The translations under genes were made by a program, and so were the position numbers. A DNA stretch of 64,000 nt from Streptomonospora alba. Lineage in GTDB: Bacteria; Actinomycetota; Actinomycetes; Streptosporangiales; Streptosporangiaceae. The notes under the pieces are model-generated. The model had not been told where the DNA came from and ran no database searches. It saw only the letters and a list, made by a program, of their open reading frames with translations. Shown in pieces: positions 16,638 to 25,381 of the stretch; positions within the stretch are counted from its first letter, which is position 1; the number at the start of each line of letters is the position of its first letter. The stretch covers positions 62,001 to 126,000 of the forward strand of contig NZ_JROO01000014.1 in assembly GCF_000826685.1 (NCBI RefSeq), in the 5' to 3' direction.

Positions 16638-17528
16638 ATGGACGCCGTGCGCGAAGAGGGCCCCACCCTCGTGCTGGACGGCGGGCTGGCCACCCGGCTG
16701 GAGGAGCTCGGCTGCGACCTCAGCGACGAGCTGTGGTCGGCGCGGCTGCTGCACGAGGACCCCGACATGATCCGCCGGGCCCACCGCGACTTCTTCGCCG
16801 CCGGTGCCGACGTGGCCATCACCGCCTCCTACCAGGCCTCCGTCGACGGGTTCACCGCCCGCGGCCTGACCCGCGCCCAGGCCCGCACCCTGATCGCCTC
16901 CTCGGTGGGCCTGGCCGCCCAGGCCCGCGACGAGTCCGGCGGCGGGATCGTCGCCGCCGGCATCGGCCCCTACGGTGCGGCCCTGGCCGACGGCTCGGAG
17001 TACACCGGCGACTACGGCCCCGGCATCGGCGCCGACGCCCTGGCCGACTGGCACCGGCAACGCTGGCACCTGCTCGCCGAAAGCGGCGCCGACCTGCTGG
17101 CCTGCGAGACCATCCCCTCCTACACCGAGGCGCAGGCCCTGGTCCGGCTGCTGGAGGAGACTCCCGGCGTGCGGGCCTGGTTCAGCTTCAGCTGCGCCGA
17201 CGCCGAGCACATCAGCGACGGCACCCCGCTGGCGCGCTGCGCCGAGTTGCTGGCCGACCGCGAACAGGTGGTGGCCGTGGGCGCCAACTGCACCGCCCCG
17301 AGCCGCATCGGCGGCCTCATCGCCCGGGTGCGGGGCGCACCCGCGGTGGTCTACCCCAACTCCGGCGAGACCTGGGACGCCGCCGCGGGCACCTGGCGCG
17401 GCAGCAGCGACCCCGAGGCCTTCGGCGCGGCCGCACGGCGATGGCAGCAGGCCGGAGCGCGCTTGATCGGCGGCTGCTGCCGCACCACCCCCGAGCACAT
17501 CCGGCGGATCCGCGCTCACCTGGACTGA
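16638..17528 (+). CDS. mmuM: Homocysteine S-methyltransferase
   Basis: This 296-residue enzyme should methylate homocysteine to methionine using S-methylmethionine or SAM. The zinc-binding cysteines are visible as VGANCTAP (about residue 215) and GGCCRTTP near the C-terminus. The N-terminal LDGGLATRLEELG motif is typical, and the length matches MmuM. It sits 95 bases after the DUF1989 gene with its own possible promoter containing TTGACC. The sulfotransferase gene on the other strand converges, with 10 bases between stops. Confidence in the family is high; the methyl donor is inferred. Confidence 0.92.
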   Translation: MDAVREEGPTLVLDGGLATRLEELGCDLSDELWSARLLHEDPDMIRRAHRDFFAAGADVAITASYQASVDGFTARGLTRAQARTLIASSVGLAAQARDESGGGIVAAGIGPYGAALADGSEYTGDYGPGIGADALADWHRQRWHLLAESGADLLACETIPSYTEAQALVRLLEETPGVRAWFSFSCADAEHISDGTPLARCAELLADREQVVAVGANCTAPSRIGGLIARVRGAPAVVYPNSGETWDAAAGTWRGSSDPEAFGAAARRWQQAGARLIGGCCRTTPEHIRRIRAHLD

Positions 17529-17538
17529 CGCCCGCACC

Positions 17539-18222
17539 TCAGGAGAACGGCGTCGTCACCTTGCGCCCGGCCGCGAGGTCGGCCACGACCCCGTGCATCG
17601 CCTCGGTGTCGTTGAGGTGCGGAAAAGCCGTGTCGGGCTCGGCCGCACCCAGGAATTCGCACAGCGGCCCCCAGCCCTGGCCGAGCTCGTAGACCAGCAG
17701 CCGCTCGGCCGGCACGGCCTCGACGACCGCGGCGCGGTGCCGCCGGAACGCCGTGACGGCCTCCTGCTCGTCGGGCTCGTGGTCGCACTGGCCGAACAGC
17801 GACGTCCACAGAATGCGCATCATCGCGATCATGCGGTCCATGTCCATCCACCCCTCGTCGGGCGAGGGCATCGCGACGTCGCCGCGCAGCGTGGCGACGA
17901 AGCCGAACATGGTGCTGGACATGCTGGTGTACCAGCTGTGCGGGTCGCGGTCGTTGAGCACGACCTTCGCCTGCGGATAGGCGGCGGCGAGTTCGCGCCA
18001 GAAGTAGGAGAAGGGCCAGTCGACGCCCGAGCCGTAGCCCTGCAGGACGTAGTCCCAGTCGACGGGGTCGTCGTAGACCGCGTGGCTCCACCGGGGCATG
18101 TGCTCGGGATGGGAGAGGAACTCGAACATGTGGTAGGTGGGGCCGAAGCCCAGTCGCTCCAGCGCCGCCTTCATCGAGCTCGTGCCGGTGCGCGGCAGCC
18201 CCGCGCCGATGACCTGGACCAT
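17539..18222 (-). CDS. Sulfotransferase-family protein
   Basis: This 227-residue protein has an N-terminal PAPS-binding P-loop GLPRTGTSSMKAAL and the downstream KVVLNDRDPHSWYTSMSST block that contacts the 3'-phosphate of PAPS. It should sulfonate a hydroxyl of an unidentified small molecule, glycolipid or peptide. The start at 18222 is preceded by a GGAAGGCGG-like ribosome site. It stands alone, convergent with mmuM. It is distinct from the second, longer sulfotransferase at 28.2 kb. Confidence 0.86.
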   Translation of the reverse strand: MVQVIGAGLPRTGTSSMKAALERLGFGPTYHMFEFLSHPEHMPRWSHAVYDDPVDWDYVLQGYGSGVDWPFSYFWRELAAAYPQAKVVLNDRDPHSWYTSMSSTMFGFVATLRGDVAMPSPDEGWMDMDRMIAMMRILWTSLFGQCDHEPDEQEAVTAFRRHRAAVVEAVPAERLLVYELGQGWGPLCEFLGAAEPDTAFPHLNDTEAMHGVVADLAAGRKVTTPFS

Positions 18223-18568
18223 GCGATCCGCCTTCCGTTGTGCGCTCGGACTCGTGGCCTTCCTCGGGTTCGCGCCGACCGCGATTCTCGCCCCGCACCG
18301 CGCGCTCGGCCAGAGCCGCCGCGGGACCGGATCGGGCCACCCGCGCGCGGTGGAGCGCATCCGGGCCCCTCCACGCCTGCCGCCTGCGGCAACCCGCGGT
18401 GGATCCCGATCAGGTCCAAATGCACACGCGATCCGCGCGCCCGACTGGGTAGCGGGACGGTGACACGAGCGGCACCGCCCGCACGCCCACGGCGGGACCC
18501 GCGCGGCGGCACGGCCGGCGCGTCCCCGCCCGCCGGCGGCCGGCGACACACGGAAAGGCAGAGGCGCT
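18223..18568. other. Intergenic region without a recognised gene
   Basis: These 346 bases separate the divergent sulfotransferase and NmrA-like genes and should carry both promoters. Reading frames are open on both strands only because of high GC content; none resembles a known protein. No clear -35/-10 pair stood out. Confidence 0.5.
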
Positions 18569-19216
18569 ATGGCCGACATCGCCGTCTTCGGCGGCAGCGG
18601 AATGATCGGATCCCGCATCGTCGACGAGGCGCTCCACCGCGGACACACTGTCACCGCTCTGGCCCGCGACCGCACGCGGCTGCCCCACGAAGACGAGCGG
18701 CTGCGGGTGGCCGACGCCGACGTGCTCGACCCCAGCGCCGTCACCGCCGCCGCACGCGGCCGGGACGTACTGGTCAGCGCGGTCGGCGGCGGCGACGGCA
18801 GCGGCCACCGCAGACTCGTCGAGCCCTCGGCCCGCACGATCGTGGCGGCGCTGCGCGACCTTCGGGAGCCGCCCCGCTTCATCATGGTCGGCGGCGCCGG
18901 AAGCCTGGAGACGGTCCCGGGCAAGCAGGTGTGGGACACCCCCGGGCTGCCCGAGGACGTCCTCGAGACCATGCACGCCCACGGCGACGCGCTGGAGTTC
19001 CTGCGCGGCGTCACCGACCTCGACTGGACCAACCTCAGCCCGCCGGCGGTGATCGAGCCGGGCGAGCGCACCGGCGGCTACCGCACCGACACCGACCGGC
19101 TCGTCGCCGACGGCCGGGGAAACAGCCGCATCAGCGCCGAGGACTACGCGGTGGCGCTGGTCGACGAGATCGAGTCGCCGCGCCACCGCAACGAGCGCTT
19201 CACCGTGGGGGACTAG
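18569..19216 (+). CDS. NAD(P)-binding atypical SDR (NmrA/YwnB-like)
   Basis: This 215-residue single-domain Rossmann protein has the glycine motif VFGGSGMIGSRIVDEAL at the N-terminus, VADADVLDP and the strand VGGAGSLETV. It lacks the Tyr-x3-Lys dyad of classical short-chain dehydrogenases, as expected for the NmrA/flavin-reductase-like group. It may be an NAD(P)H-dependent reductase or a redox-sensing binder. The start is preceded by GGAAAGG. The next gene on the same strand starts 83 bases later. Confidence 0.84.
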   Translation: MADIAVFGGSGMIGSRIVDEALHRGHTVTALARDRTRLPHEDERLRVADADVLDPSAVTAAARGRDVLVSAVGGGDGSGHRRLVEPSARTIVAALRDLREPPRFIMVGGAGSLETVPGKQVWDTPGLPEDVLETMHAHGDALEFLRGVTDLDWTNLSPPAVIEPGERTGGYRTDTDRLVADGRGNSRISAEDYAVALVDEIESPRHRNERFTVGD

Positions 19217-19299
19217 CACGCGGGACCGCCCGGCCCGCGGGCCCGGCGCGGTCCGCGCTCGGCAGGACGCACAGCACAGCAGTCAGGGAGGAGGCCGCC

Positions 19300-19953
19300 A
19301 TGGCCGCCGAACGCGAGAAGGACATCGCCCAGCAGGTGCTCAGCGAGGTCGGGGGAACGATGGCCCGGGAGGCGGGCATCGGTCTGGCCGACCGGCCCGC
19401 GCCGCTGTGGCAGCTGCTGGTCCTGGTCAACCTGGTCTCGACACGCATCTCCGCCGACATCGCCGTCGCCGCCGCGCGCGAGCTGAACGAGGCCGGCGGC
19501 ACCACGCCCCAGGGGATGGCGGAGCTGACCTGGCAGCAGCGCGTGGACGCGCTGGGGCGCGGACACTACGTCCGCTACGACGAGAGCACCGCGACCAGGC
19601 TGGGCGAGTGTGCCGAGTTCGCCCGCGAGCGCTACGGGGGAGACCTGCGCCGGCTCGCCGAGGAGGCCGAGGGCAAACGCACCGCCCTGACCAAGGCCCT
19701 GCAGGAGTTCACGGGCGTGGGGCCCACCGGAGCCGACATCTTCTGCCGCGAGGTCCAAGAGGTCTGGCCGTGGCTGCGGCCCTACGTGGACAAGCTCGCC
19801 CGCAAGGGCGCCGACCGGGTGGGCCTGCCGGCCTCCCGGGACAAGCTGGCCGCGCTGGTCGACGGCGACGACCTGGCCGCCTTCTGCGGCGGGCTGGTGC
19901 GTGTCGCCCGCCAGCGGGAGCTGGCCGAGAAGGTGACCGCTCAGGCGGCCTGA
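19300..19953 (+). CDS. Endonuclease III-like HhH protein without Fe-S cluster
   Basis: This 217-residue all-helical protein resembles the endonuclease III/HhH-GPD superfamily. It has a QQRVDALGRGHYVRYDESTATRL segment and a helix-hairpin-helix loop FTGVGPTGADIF near residue 142. The catalytic lysine that normally follows the HhH loop in endonuclease III is replaced (GPTG instead of GRKT), and the C-terminal four-cysteine 4Fe-4S loop is missing. It may bind DNA without base-excision activity, or use another mechanism. ATG 19300 follows GGAGGAGG. The flanking genes give no functional hint. Confidence 0.72.
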   Translation: MAAEREKDIAQQVLSEVGGTMAREAGIGLADRPAPLWQLLVLVNLVSTRISADIAVAAARELNEAGGTTPQGMAELTWQQRVDALGRGHYVRYDESTATRLGECAEFARERYGGDLRRLAEEAEGKRTALTKALQEFTGVGPTGADIFCREVQEVWPWLRPYVDKLARKGADRVGLPASRDKLAALVDGDDLAAFCGGLVRVARQRELAEKVTAQAA

Positions 19954-20006
19954 TCGGCGGGAACGCCCACGCGCAGGATGTCGGCGGTGCGGCGTAGCGT
20001 AGAGCC

Positions 20007-20291
20007 ATGTGCCGAAACATCCGCCGCCTGCACAACTACGAACCGCCCACCACCGAGGCCGAGATCCGCGAGGCCGCCCTGCAGTACGTCCGGAAGGTCA
20101 GCGGCAGCACGCATCCCTCGGCAGCCAACAGCGAGGCCTTCGACCGCGCGGTCGAGGCGGTGGCCGCCGCGACCGGCGAGTTGCTGGACTCCCTGGTCAC
20201 CTCGGCGCCGCCGCGTTCGCGCGAGCAGGACGCCGCCCGCGCGAAGGAGCGCGCCCGCATACGCTACGAGAACGCTCCGCCGCCCGCCTGA
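20007..20291 (+). CDS. DUF2277 family protein
   Basis: This 94-residue cytoplasmic protein matches the DUF2277 pattern from its first residues (MCRNIRRLHNYEPPTTEAEI), through ALQYVRKVSGSTHPS and LLDSLVTSAPPRSRE. The family is widespread in actinobacteria and proteobacteria and has no assigned function. The gene follows the HhH protein gene by 53 bases and precedes a palindromic hairpin. The start is fixed by the conserved N-terminus. Confidence 0.9.
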   Translation: MCRNIRRLHNYEPPTTEAEIREAALQYVRKVSGSTHPSAANSEAFDRAVEAVAAATGELLDSLVTSAPPRSREQDAARAKERARIRYENAPPPA

Positions 20292-20369
20292 CCCGACGGT
20301 CCCCGAGCCCCGGTGCGCCCGCCGGTCGCGGACGGCGCCCCGCACGCCGCCGCCGGTGTGGCCGGCATG

Positions 20370-20388
20370 GGCGCCGGTAACCGGCGCC
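20370..20388. terminator. Palindromic hairpin between convergent genes
   Basis: GGCGCCGGT at 20370-20378 and ACCGGCGCC at 20380-20388 form a near-continuous palindrome. It lies between the DUF2277 gene and the convergent P450 gene, fitting a shared terminator. Confidence 0.5.
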
Positions 20389-20426
20389 GGCGCGCGGGCC
20401 GACCTGCCGCCGCGGTGCCGCGCCGC

Positions 20427-21638
20427 TCACCACCGCACGTCCAGGCGCTCGGGGGAGCGGTGGATCATGGTGGGCAGCATGCGCACGCGGGCCTCCGGGG
20501 CCAGGCGGGCGCCCGGCAGGCGCCGTGTCAGTTCGTGCAGCACCGTCGTCAGCTGTGCACGGGCCAGGCGCGCCCCCGGGCAGGCGTGCACCCCGTGCCC
20601 GAACCCGAGGTGGCCCCGTGGGCGGCGGGTGACGTCGAGGCGATCGGGCCGGGCGAACCGCGCGGGGGCGCGGTTGGCGGCGCCGAAGGAGACGAACACG
20701 ACGGCGCCTTGCGGCAGCCGCGTGCCGCCCAGGGAGGTGTCGGCGGCGGCCCGGCGGCGGAAGCCCTGGATGGGGGAGTCGAACCGGGCGCACTCCTCCA
20801 CGGCGTCGGGGATCAGCTCGGGGCGCGCGCACAGCGCCTCCCACTGCTCGCGGTGGCGCAGCAGGTGCAGCAGCATCGAGGCCATCAGCGCGCTGGTGGT
20901 CAGGTGTCCGGCCAGCAGCAGGTTCTGCAGCGAGGAGACGCACTCGCCGCGCTGCTCGCGGGTGAGCTCCCGGGCGCCGGCGGGGGCCAGCGCACTCACG
21001 AACTCGGTGATCAGGTCGTCGCGCGGCTCGGCGTGGCGGCTGCGCACGTAGTCGTCCATCCGGTGCTGAAGCCGCGCGATCTCCCGCGCGGCCGCGACCT
21101 GGTCCTCGGCCTCCATCGGGCGAAACGCCAGTTCGGTGGCACGGTAGCCGCCGCGTACCACCGCCGGCACGTCCTGGGCCTCCAGCCCCAGCAGACGCCC
21201 GATCACCTCCCCGGGAAGCCGCCGCGCCAGGTTCTCCACCAGGTCGGCACCGTCCTCGGCGGCCAGGCCGTCGACGATGCGCGCCGTGCGCTCGCCGATG
21301 AAGTCCTGCACCGACGCGACGCGGGCCGCCGAGAGGCCGCGGGTGTGGGGCGCGCGGTAGCGGTGGTGGGCCTCGCCGTCGGAGGACAGGACGACGCCGC
21401 CCCCGCCCACGCCCTTGGCCATCTCCGCCCGGGCTCGGGGCACCGGGGTCGCGTCGGGCCGCAGGGCTCCGGCCGAGGACAGGTCCTCAGGGCGGGACAG
21501 CGCTTCGCGGACGTCGGAGTAGCGCGTCACCAGCCACGCGTCCAGCTCCGCGGAGAATACGAGCCCCGGTTCGCGGCGCGCCCGCGCGTAGTGGGGATAC
21601 GGGTCGCGCTGGAAGGCGTCGAGCGCGGCGAGGTCCAT
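20427..21638 (-). CDS. Cytochrome P450
   Basis: This 403-residue soluble bacterial P450 has the oxygen-binding I-helix LLLAGHLTTSALM, the K-helix E-x-x-R in VEECARFDSP, and the heme loop FGHGVHACPGARLARAQ with its axial Cys near residue 350. It would hydroxylate an unknown substrate with external ferredoxin; none is encoded adjacent. ATG 21638 is used; the open frame extends to 21872 but that part overlaps the exporter promoter on the other strand. It is divergent from the drug-type ABC exporter operon, so it may modify the compound exported. Confidence 0.92.
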   Translation of the reverse strand: MDLAALDAFQRDPYPHYARARREPGLVFSAELDAWLVTRYSDVREALSRPEDLSSAGALRPDATPVPRARAEMAKGVGGGGVVLSSDGEAHHRYRAPHTRGLSAARVASVQDFIGERTARIVDGLAAEDGADLVENLARRLPGEVIGRLLGLEAQDVPAVVRGGYRATELAFRPMEAEDQVAAAREIARLQHRMDDYVRSRHAEPRDDLITEFVSALAPAGARELTREQRGECVSSLQNLLLAGHLTTSALMASMLLHLLRHREQWEALCARPELIPDAVEECARFDSPIQGFRRRAAADTSLGGTRLPQGAVVFVSFGAANRAPARFARPDRLDVTRRPRGHLGFGHGVHACPGARLARAQLTTVLHELTRRLPGARLAPEARVRMLPTMIHRSPERLDVRW

Positions 21639-21785
21639 GCGGCTCCCTGCGGCTGTGGCGGCGTGCGGGTGGTTACCTGCGGTGATGATGGCCGAGCCGG
21701 CGCCGGGCGGACAAGGCTCGGTGCCGGTTGTGGCCAGCGGCCTCCGCGGGGTCGCACCCCCGTGGTCTGCGCGTTCTCGTACGTG

Positions 21786-21815
21786 TTGGCAAGAATGTAG
21801 TAGGAGTGCTATAAA
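21786..21815 (+). promoter_or_regulatory. Promoter of the ABC exporter operon
   Basis: TTGGCA (21786-21791), an 18-base spacer and TATAAA (21810-21815) form a clear promoter in a local AT-rich island. The -10 region lies within a small palindrome, CTATAAAAAATAG, and a CCG-N5-CGG dyad follows, either of which could be an operator for the Xre regulator at the end of the operon. Confidence 0.65.
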
Positions 21816-21849
21816 AAATAGTGTCCGCAATACGGAAGGTAGGAAGGTT

Positions 21850-22821
21850 ATGGCATTGGTGGAGGAGGACACGCACGCGCCGGCCGCGCACGGCGGCGCC
21901 GACGGGCCCGGCGCCGCCGTCGAGGTCTCGGGGCTGCGGATGCGCTACGGCGACAGCGAGGTGCTCGCCGGGGTCGACCTGCACGTCCGCTCCGGCGAGG
22001 TCGTGGTGCTGCTGGGGCCCAACGGCGCCGGCAAGACCACCACCGTGGAGATCCTCGAGGGGTTCCGGGCACGCTCGGCCGGCGACGTCCGCGTGCTGGG
22101 CGCCGACCCCGCCACGGCCGACGAGCGCTGGCGGGCGCGGCTGGGCGTGGTCATGCAGTCCTGGCGCGACCACGGCCGCTGGCGCGTCGAGGAGTTGCTG
22201 TCCCACCTCGCCGGCTTCTACGCCCCCTACGCCGAACCGGGGCGGCCCAAGCCGCGGGCCGTGCCCGAACTGCTGGAGACCGTGGGGCTGAGCGACTACG
22301 CCCGCCGCAGGATCAACACCCTCTCCGGCGGGCAGCGGCGCCGGCTCGACGTCGCCATCGGCATCGTCGGCAGGCCCGAGGTGCTGTTTCTGGACGAGCC
22401 CACGGCCGGCTTCGACCCCGAGGCGCGCCGCGGCTTCCACGACCTCGTGCACGGCCTGGCCGACGAGAACACCGCGATCCTGCTGACCACCCACGACCTC
22501 GACGAGGCGGAGAAGCTCGCCGATCGCATCCTCATCCTCGCCGGCGGCCGTGTGGCGGCCGAAGGCAGCGCCGAGCAGCTGGCCGGGCGGGTGTCCGCCG
22601 ACGCCGAGGTCAAGTGGACCCGCGGCGGGCAGCGGTTCGTGCACTCCACGCCCGACGCCACCGCCTTCCTGCGCGGGCTGTTCGCCGACTACGGCGACGA
22701 GGTCGCCGACCTGGAGGTGCGCCGCGCCGGCCTCGAAGACGCCTACATCAGCCTGGTGAACCGCTACGAGGCGGGCGGCGCCCACGAGGCCGCGTCCGCC
22801 TTCGCCGAGGAGATCCGATGA
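21850..22821 (+). CDS. ABC exporter ATP-binding protein (DrrA-like)
   Basis: This 323-residue ATPase has Walker A GPNGAGKTTT, signature LSGGQRRRLDVAIG, Walker B VLFLDEPTAGFD and the H-loop LTTHDLDEAEKLAD. A C-terminal extension of about 80 residues is typical of DrrA-type drug or lipid exporters. It pairs with the ABC-2 permease gene that starts inside its stop codon (ATGA overlap). The start at ATG 21850 follows GGAAGG. Expression probably depends on the promoter just upstream and on the operon's Xre regulator. Confidence 0.93.
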   Translation: MALVEEDTHAPAAHGGADGPGAAVEVSGLRMRYGDSEVLAGVDLHVRSGEVVVLLGPNGAGKTTTVEILEGFRARSAGDVRVLGADPATADERWRARLGVVMQSWRDHGRWRVEELLSHLAGFYAPYAEPGRPKPRAVPELLETVGLSDYARRRINTLSGGQRRRLDVAIGIVGRPEVLFLDEPTAGFDPEARRGFHDLVHGLADENTAILLTTHDLDEAEKLADRILILAGGRVAAEGSAEQLAGRVSADAEVKWTRGGQRFVHSTPDATAFLRGLFADYGDEVADLEVRRAGLEDAYISLVNRYEAGGAHEAASAFAEEIR

Positions 22822-23672
22822 ACGCCCCGTCCATGACCGCCCTGCGCGCCGGCTTCAGCCGGGGCCTGATCGAGTACCGCCACACGCTCTCCAGCAAAGG
22901 CGATCTCTTCGCCCACTTCGGCACGATCACCGTCTTCATCGTCGTCTCGCTGATCATGAGCGGCCAGGACATCGACGGCACCGACGTGCCCATCGCCAAC
23001 ATGTGGATGCCGGGACTGATGGGCCTCACCGTGTGCATGAGCGGGCTGTTGACCGTCGCCTCCACCCTGGCCACCGACCGCGAGGACGGGACCCTGCTGC
23101 GGGCCAAGGCGGTGCCCGATGGGATGATCGGCTACCTCATCGGCAAGGCCGTGCACATCGCACTCGTCACCGCCTCGGTCGTCGCCGTGCTGATCGTCGC
23201 GGCCACGCTGCTGCTCGACGGTTTCGACCCGGGAGGTCCGGCCGACTGGGCGACGGTCGCCTGGGTGCTGGTCCTGGGGCTCCTCGCGACAGCGCCGCTG
23301 GGCGCGATCGCGGGCTCGCTCATCTCCAGCCCGCGCGCGGTGATGGCCGTGCTGGTCCTGCCGTTCATGGCGGTGATGGGCGTGTCCGGCATCTTCTATC
23401 AAGCCGGCGCCCTGCCCGAATGGATGCAGTGGATCGCCCAGGCTCTGCCCCTGTACTGGATCGGGCTGGGCATGCGTTCGGCGTTCCTGCCCGATACGTT
23501 GCTGGCCGTGGAGATCACCGAATCCTGGCGCCTGGACCAGGCAGCCCTGGTGCTCACCGCGTGGGCCGTCGTCGGCTTCCTGGTGGCGGTGCCCATCCTG
23601 CGGCGCATGGCCCGGCGCGAGTCCGGAGCCCGGGTCGAGGCCGGCCGCCGGAGGGCGATGCAGCGTGGCTAA
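22818..23672 (+). CDS. ABC-2 type exporter permease (DrrB-like)
   Basis: This 284-residue integral membrane subunit has about six transmembrane helices and the ABC-2 family segment ATDREDGTLLRAKAVPDGMIGY, followed by helices rich in Val, Leu and Ala. It partners the ATPase upstream, with which it overlaps by four bases. The small Xre regulator gene begins eight bases before its stop, so the three genes are one transcript. Substrate is unknown; the divergent P450 suggests a hydrophobic natural product or toxic compound. Confidence 0.92.
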   Translation: MNAPSMTALRAGFSRGLIEYRHTLSSKGDLFAHFGTITVFIVVSLIMSGQDIDGTDVPIANMWMPGLMGLTVCMSGLLTVASTLATDREDGTLLRAKAVPDGMIGYLIGKAVHIALVTASVVAVLIVAATLLLDGFDPGGPADWATVAWVLVLGLLATAPLGAIAGSLISSPRAVMAVLVLPFMAVMGVSGIFYQAGALPEWMQWIAQALPLYWIGLGMRSAFLPDTLLAVEITESWRLDQAALVLTAWAVVGFLVAVPILRRMARRESGARVEAGRRRAMQRG

Positions 23673-24009
23673 GGCACGGCACGAGGACGAGCGGACGGCG
23701 TCGGCGGGAGAGGACGGTCCCGCCGAGGCCGCCGACGGCTCCGGCACCGGGCACAAGGGCGGCACCCGCGGCGGTGCGGCAGCCGACGCCGAGCGCATCC
23801 ACAACCGGATCGCGGTGCTGCGCGCCGAACGCGGCGTATCCCGCCGCCAGCTCGCCCAGGCGCTGGGAGTGCACTATCAGACCGTGGGCTACCTGGAGCG
23901 CGGCGAGTACAACCCCAGCCTGCACCTGGCGCTGCGCATCGCGAAGTACTTCGAGGTCCCCGTCGAGATCGTCTTCTCCACCGAGCCCTTCCCCAGAATC
24001 GGCGGCTGA
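23665..24009 (+). CDS. Small Xre-family transcriptional regulator
   Basis: This 114-residue protein has a disordered, Gly/Ala/acid-rich N-terminus of about 45 residues and a Cro/C1-type helix-turn-helix: RIAVLRAERGVSRRQLAQALGVHYQTVGYLERGEYNPSLHLALRIAKYF (seen in parts). The form without an effector domain matches the small repressors often placed next to bacitracin- or drug-type ABC operons. GTG 23665 overlaps the permease stop. It likely controls the exporter operon and possibly the divergent P450, by inference from position. Confidence 0.88.
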   Translation: MAKARHEDERTASAGEDGPAEAADGSGTGHKGGTRGGAAADAERIHNRIAVLRAERGVSRRQLAQALGVHYQTVGYLERGEYNPSLHLALRIAKYFEVPVEIVFSTEPFPRIGG

Positions 24010-24339
24010 CCGCCCCGGCGGGTACGGGCTCCGCTCCTGCGGTTCAGCGCCCGTGCTTTGCACGCAGGCGGCGTCGGCGTCGAAGCCGTAGGCGTTGGGC
24101 TCGCACGGGTCGAGCCCGGGCGGCCGGTGGAACGGGTCCGTCGGCTGAGCGGCCGGGCCGTCTGCGGGCGGCGGGTCGGGTGGGAGCAGCGGTTGGGACA
24201 CGGTGGCGGCTGAGGAGCTTCTGGCGTTCGGCGTCCGGCCGCGCGACCGGGGGACGGCGCCGATCGTGTTGCGGCCCCTGTCAGCGTGTGCGGGGAGGCC
24301 GAGGTCGGTGCTGCGGTAGGTGTGCGCAAGACTGCGGGC
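24010..24339. other. Intergenic region with a doubtful minus-strand frame
   Basis: These 330 bases lie between the Xre gene and the DUF418 gene. A minus-strand frame across about 24030-24200 reads as a Pro-rich tail followed by LDPCEPNAYGFDADAACVQ, which has a protein-like composition, but I find no start with a ribosome site and no relative. It may be a gene remnant. The promoter for the DUF418 gene should lie here. Confidence 0.35.
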
Positions 24340-25341
24340 ATGCGACGCGACACAGCAGAGGCCGGGACCGCCGAGCCGCTCACGCCCCGCAGCCCCGACC
24401 GCATCACCGCCCTGGACGCCCTGCGGGGCTTCGCGCTGTGCGGGATCGTGTTCATCAACATCCCGCAGACCATGGAGATGTACGCCCACGCCGGGCAGAT
24501 GCCCTTCGAGCTCCGGTTCTTCGTGTTCGGACGCTTCTACCCGATCTTCTACCTCCTCTTCGGCCTGGGCTTCGGCATCTTCCTGCGCTCGGCCGAGCGC
24601 CGCTGGGACAAACCGCGGCTGCTGCTCGTGCGCCGCTTCACCGCGCTGGCGGTGCTGGGCGGGCTCCTGCACCTGATCCAGCCCGGTGAGGTGCTGCTGC
24701 CCTTCGCCGTGGCGGGTTTCCTCGTCCTGCTGCCGGTGAGCTACCTGCCCCGGCGCGGTGTCGTGGCCGCCGGCCTGGTACTGACGACGGTTGGCGTCCT
24801 CGCCGGCGTGGGCGGCTTCGGGCTGCTTCCGGGGCTGTTCGCGCTCGGGTTCGCACTGGCGGAGCTGCGCGTCGCTCAGACCCTGCACCGGCGCGCGGCG
24901 CAGTCGGCCGTACTGGCGGCGGCGGCCGCCGCCGCGGCCGCCGCGTCCGTGGGCCTGGTCGCACTGGAACTGCCCGCACCGGCCCAGCCCCGAATCGGGC
25001 TGCTGCTGTCGGTGTCGATGGCTGCCTGCTACGTAGGACTGTTCCTGCTGCTGATGCGCACCCCGGCCGCGCGGCCGCTGGACGCGGTCCTTGGACCGAT
25101 GGGGCGGATGGCGCTGACCAACTACGTCACCGCGGCGCTGCTGTTCGTCCCGATCGGACTCGCGATGGGACTGCACGGCTCCTCGCTGTGGGCGCAGGCG
25201 GCGGCGCTGGGTGCGGGCATTCTCCTGCTGCAGGCGGTGTGGAGCGCGCTGTGGCTGCGGGCGTTCGCCTACGGCCCGCTGGAGTGGCTGTGGCGATGCG
25301 TCACCTACGGAAAGCTCCTTCCGATCAAGGAGCGCGCCTAG
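24340..25341 (+). CDS. DUF418 family membrane protein
   Basis: This 333-residue polytopic membrane protein starts with the family motif RITALDALRGFALCGIVFINIP, continues with several hydrophobic helices including an alanine run, and ends with the DUF418 signature YGPLEWLWRCVTYGKLLPI. Relatives include YeiB; a transport or acyltransferase-like role has been suggested but not proven. ATG 24340 is chosen over an upstream in-frame ATG because the extra 18 residues are not family-like. It converges with the DyP gene, with 40 bases between stops. Confidence 0.88.
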   Translation: MRRDTAEAGTAEPLTPRSPDRITALDALRGFALCGIVFINIPQTMEMYAHAGQMPFELRFFVFGRFYPIFYLLFGLGFGIFLRSAERRWDKPRLLLVRRFTALAVLGGLLHLIQPGEVLLPFAVAGFLVLLPVSYLPRRGVVAAGLVLTTVGVLAGVGGFGLLPGLFALGFALAELRVAQTLHRRAAQSAVLAAAAAAAAAASVGLVALELPAPAQPRIGLLLSVSMAACYVGLFLLLMRTPAARPLDAVLGPMGRMALTNYVTAALLFVPIGLAMGLHGSSLWAQAAALGAGILLLQAVWSALWLRAFAYGPLEWLWRCVTYGKLLPIKERA

Positions 25342-25381
25342 CCGACCCGCACGGGCAACCCGGCCGCCGCCACCGGCCGCC

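Noticed and set aside
18223-19071. Extension of the sulfotransferase frame upstream of 18222
   Set aside because: The sulfotransferase P-loop starts right after ATG 18222 with a good ribosome site; the extension overlaps the NmrA-like gene and has no similarity.
24030-24200. Minus-strand protein-like segment LDPCEPNAYGFDADAACVQ
   Set aside because: No start codon with ribosome site, no recognised family, and both ends run into antisense of real genes; possibly a decayed tail, not callable as a gene.
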